DNA from: Betaproteobacteria bacterium
Lineage (GTDB): Bacteria; Pseudomonadota; Gammaproteobacteria; Burkholderiales; Burkholderiaceae_C
Assembly: GCA_013289985.1 (NCBI GenBank)
Contig: JABCYW010000001.1
Span: forward strand, 267,772-331,771
Direction: 5' to 3'
DNA length: 64,000 nt
Shown one piece after another: positions 62,914-64,000 of the stretch. How positions within the stretch are numbered: the stretch's first letter is position 1; each line of letters opens with the position of its first letter. Both the position numbers and the translations under genes were made by a program. The notes under the pieces were generated by a model. It did no database searches and was not told the origin of the DNA. It was given only the letters and a program-made list of their open reading frames with translations.

Positions 62914-64000
62914 GCCGACTCTCCGCTGGCGCCCAGCGGGCCCACCACCGGCACCGGCCGGCTGGGCGGCAGCAGCGGATCCTCGGCGCGCGCCTGGCGC
63001 GCCTTCTGGCGATAGCGCCGGTCGCTGACCGCGACGATGCCGCCCAGCGCCATCAGCAGGCAGCCGCCCCAGATCCAGTCGACGAAGGGCTTCACGTGCA
63101 CGCGCAGCGTCCAGGTGTTGGGCTGCACCGATTCACCCAGCGACACATACAGGTCGCGCGTGAGGCCCGGCTGGATCGCCGCTTCGGTGGTGGGCGTGCG
63201 CTGCACGCGGTAGATGCGCTTCTGCGGGTGCAGCACCGTCACCTCGCTGCCGTTGCGCGTGACCGGCAGGTCGCCCTCGATGGCCTCGTAGTTGGGGCCG
63301 TGTACCGGGTGCAGGTCGGCGAAGCGGAACTCGTAGCCGCCCACCGTGGCGCTGGAGCCGATGGCCATCGTCAGGTCTTCCTCCACCTCGTAGGTGCGCA
63401 CCATGCTCACGCCGAACGCGAACACGGCCACGCCCACATGCGCCAGCCACATGCCCGTGAGCGAGCGTGGCCACTGGCGCATGCGGGCGAACAGGCCCAG
63501 CTGGGTGCCGCCGTCGGACTTCAGGCGCTCGACGATGTCCACCACGATGGACGCGGTGATCCAGTACGCCATCAGGAAGCCCAGCATCGCGCCGAGCGAC
63601 AGCTTGCCGGCCAGCCAGGCCGTGATCAGCGCGCCCAGCACCGAGGCCAGCGCGGCCCAGCGCAGGCGATGGAACAGCGACGGCAGCGAGGCCTCCTTCC
63701 AGCGCGCAAGCGGGCCCAGCGCCATCAGCAGCACGACGGGCACCATCAGCGGCAGGAACACCGTCTCGAAGTACGGCGCGCCCACCGAGATCTTGCCCTT
63801 GTCCAGCGCGTCGAGCAGCAGCGGGTACAGCGTGCCCAGCAGCACCGAGGCGCAGACCACGACGAACAGCATGTTGTTGCCCAGCAGCATGGACTCGCGC
63901 GACACCAGCGCGAAGCGCGCGCCCAGGCCCACCTTCGGCGCGCGCCAGGCGTACAGCGCCAGCGCGCCGCCGACGACGATGCCCAGGAACACGAGGATGA
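62910..64000 (-). CDS. ccmF: Haem lyase CcmF, C-terminal part (cut by window end)
   Basis: At least 362 residues of CcmF without the N-terminus. Multiple spans, MLLGNNMLFVVVCASVLLGT, LYPLLLDALDKGKISVGAPY (the periplasmic block) and the C-terminal span WIWGGCLLMALGGIVAV are typical. With CcmH and CcmI it attaches haem to apocytochrome c. The missing start lies beyond 64000. Confidence 0.92.
   Translation of the reverse strand, partial: ILVFLGIVVGGALALYAWRAPKVGLGARFALVSRESMLLGNNMLFVVVCASVLLGTLYPLLLDALDKGKISVGAPYFETVFLPLMVPVVLLMALGPLARWKEASLPSLFHRLRWAALASVLGALITAWLAGKLSLGAMLGFLMAYWITASIVVDIVERLKSDGGTQLGLFARMRQWPRSLTGMWLAHVGVAVFAFGVSMVRTYEVEEDLTMAIGSSATVGGYEFRFADLHPVHGPNYEAIEGDLPVTRNGSEVTVLHPQKRIYRVQRTPTTEAAIQPGLTRDLYVSLGESVQPNTWTLRVHVKPFVDWIWGGCLLMALGGIVAVSDRRYRQKARQARAEDPLLPPSRPVPVVGPLGASGESA

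Overview
The window is high-GC DNA with the gene content of a beta-proteobacterium, most likely Burkholderiales: DmeF/DmeR metal efflux, a 5-oxoprolinase cluster, DUF3570/DUF4266/TlpA/ApbE genes, System I cytochrome c maturation genes, and dense operons joined by ATGA overlaps. No rRNA or tRNA gene was recognised, so the genus is left open.

Positions 1 to about 14.9 kb look like part of a Tn7-like transposon. The transposition genes lie on the minus strand: TnsA-like endonuclease, TnsB-like DD(35)E transposase, TnsC-like AAA ATPase and two TniQ-family proteins (14.2 to 8.7 kb). A BcepMu gp16-type DNA-binding protein and two tandem TnsB-site-like repeats mark the right end near 14.78-14.92 kb. 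The left end is not visible. The inferred cargo comprises an XRE repressor/ImmA peptidase pair cut by the window start, a four-gene ubiquitin-like conjugation operon (triple-beta-grasp Ubl, cysteine-free E2-like protein, JAB peptidase, E1; 1.25-3.72 kb), and a polytopic membrane protein followed by an 827-residue SF2 helicase with a C-terminal PD-(D/E)xK nuclease signature (3.85-7.73 kb). The last two are the strongest candidates for little-described or undescribed defence systems.

From 14.9 to 22.1 kb lie a broken HTH gene at the junction, a dmeRF-like cobalt/nickel efflux operon, an MgtC-family gene behind a proline-rich leader peptide that starts Met-Asp-Pro-Asp-Pro (compare Salmonella MgtL), and two small Cys-motif secreted proteins followed by a TonB-dependent receptor. 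From 22.1 to 30.0 kb, a sugar-binding protein/response regulator/histidine kinase operon is divergent from a complete CUT1-type sugar ABC transporter.

From 30.0 to 42.4 kb, the minus-strand genes fit uptake and breakdown of 5-oxoproline (pyroglutamate): ATP-dependent 5-oxoprolinase, a TRAP-type binding protein, a DUF1445/D-glutamate-cyclase-like protein, a five-gene Liv-type ABC transporter, a LysR regulator and pyroglutamyl-peptidase I. A small HTH gene and two copies of the palindrome GTAAAGACTATTTAC frame the peptidase gene.

From 43.1 to 60.8 kb, a 17-gene minus-strand array ending at a clear terminator encodes ApbE, a tri-haem PD40-repeat lipoprotein, an atypical cytochrome lipoprotein, two outer-membrane barrels, TlpA, DUF4266, DUF3570, a small secreted protein, three TPR proteins, a further small protein, ExbB, two ExbD and an AgmX/TonB-like protein. 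It looks like one energised envelope redox machine of unknown purpose. The window ends in the ccm genes (ccmI, ccmH, ccmG, ccmF cut at the edge).
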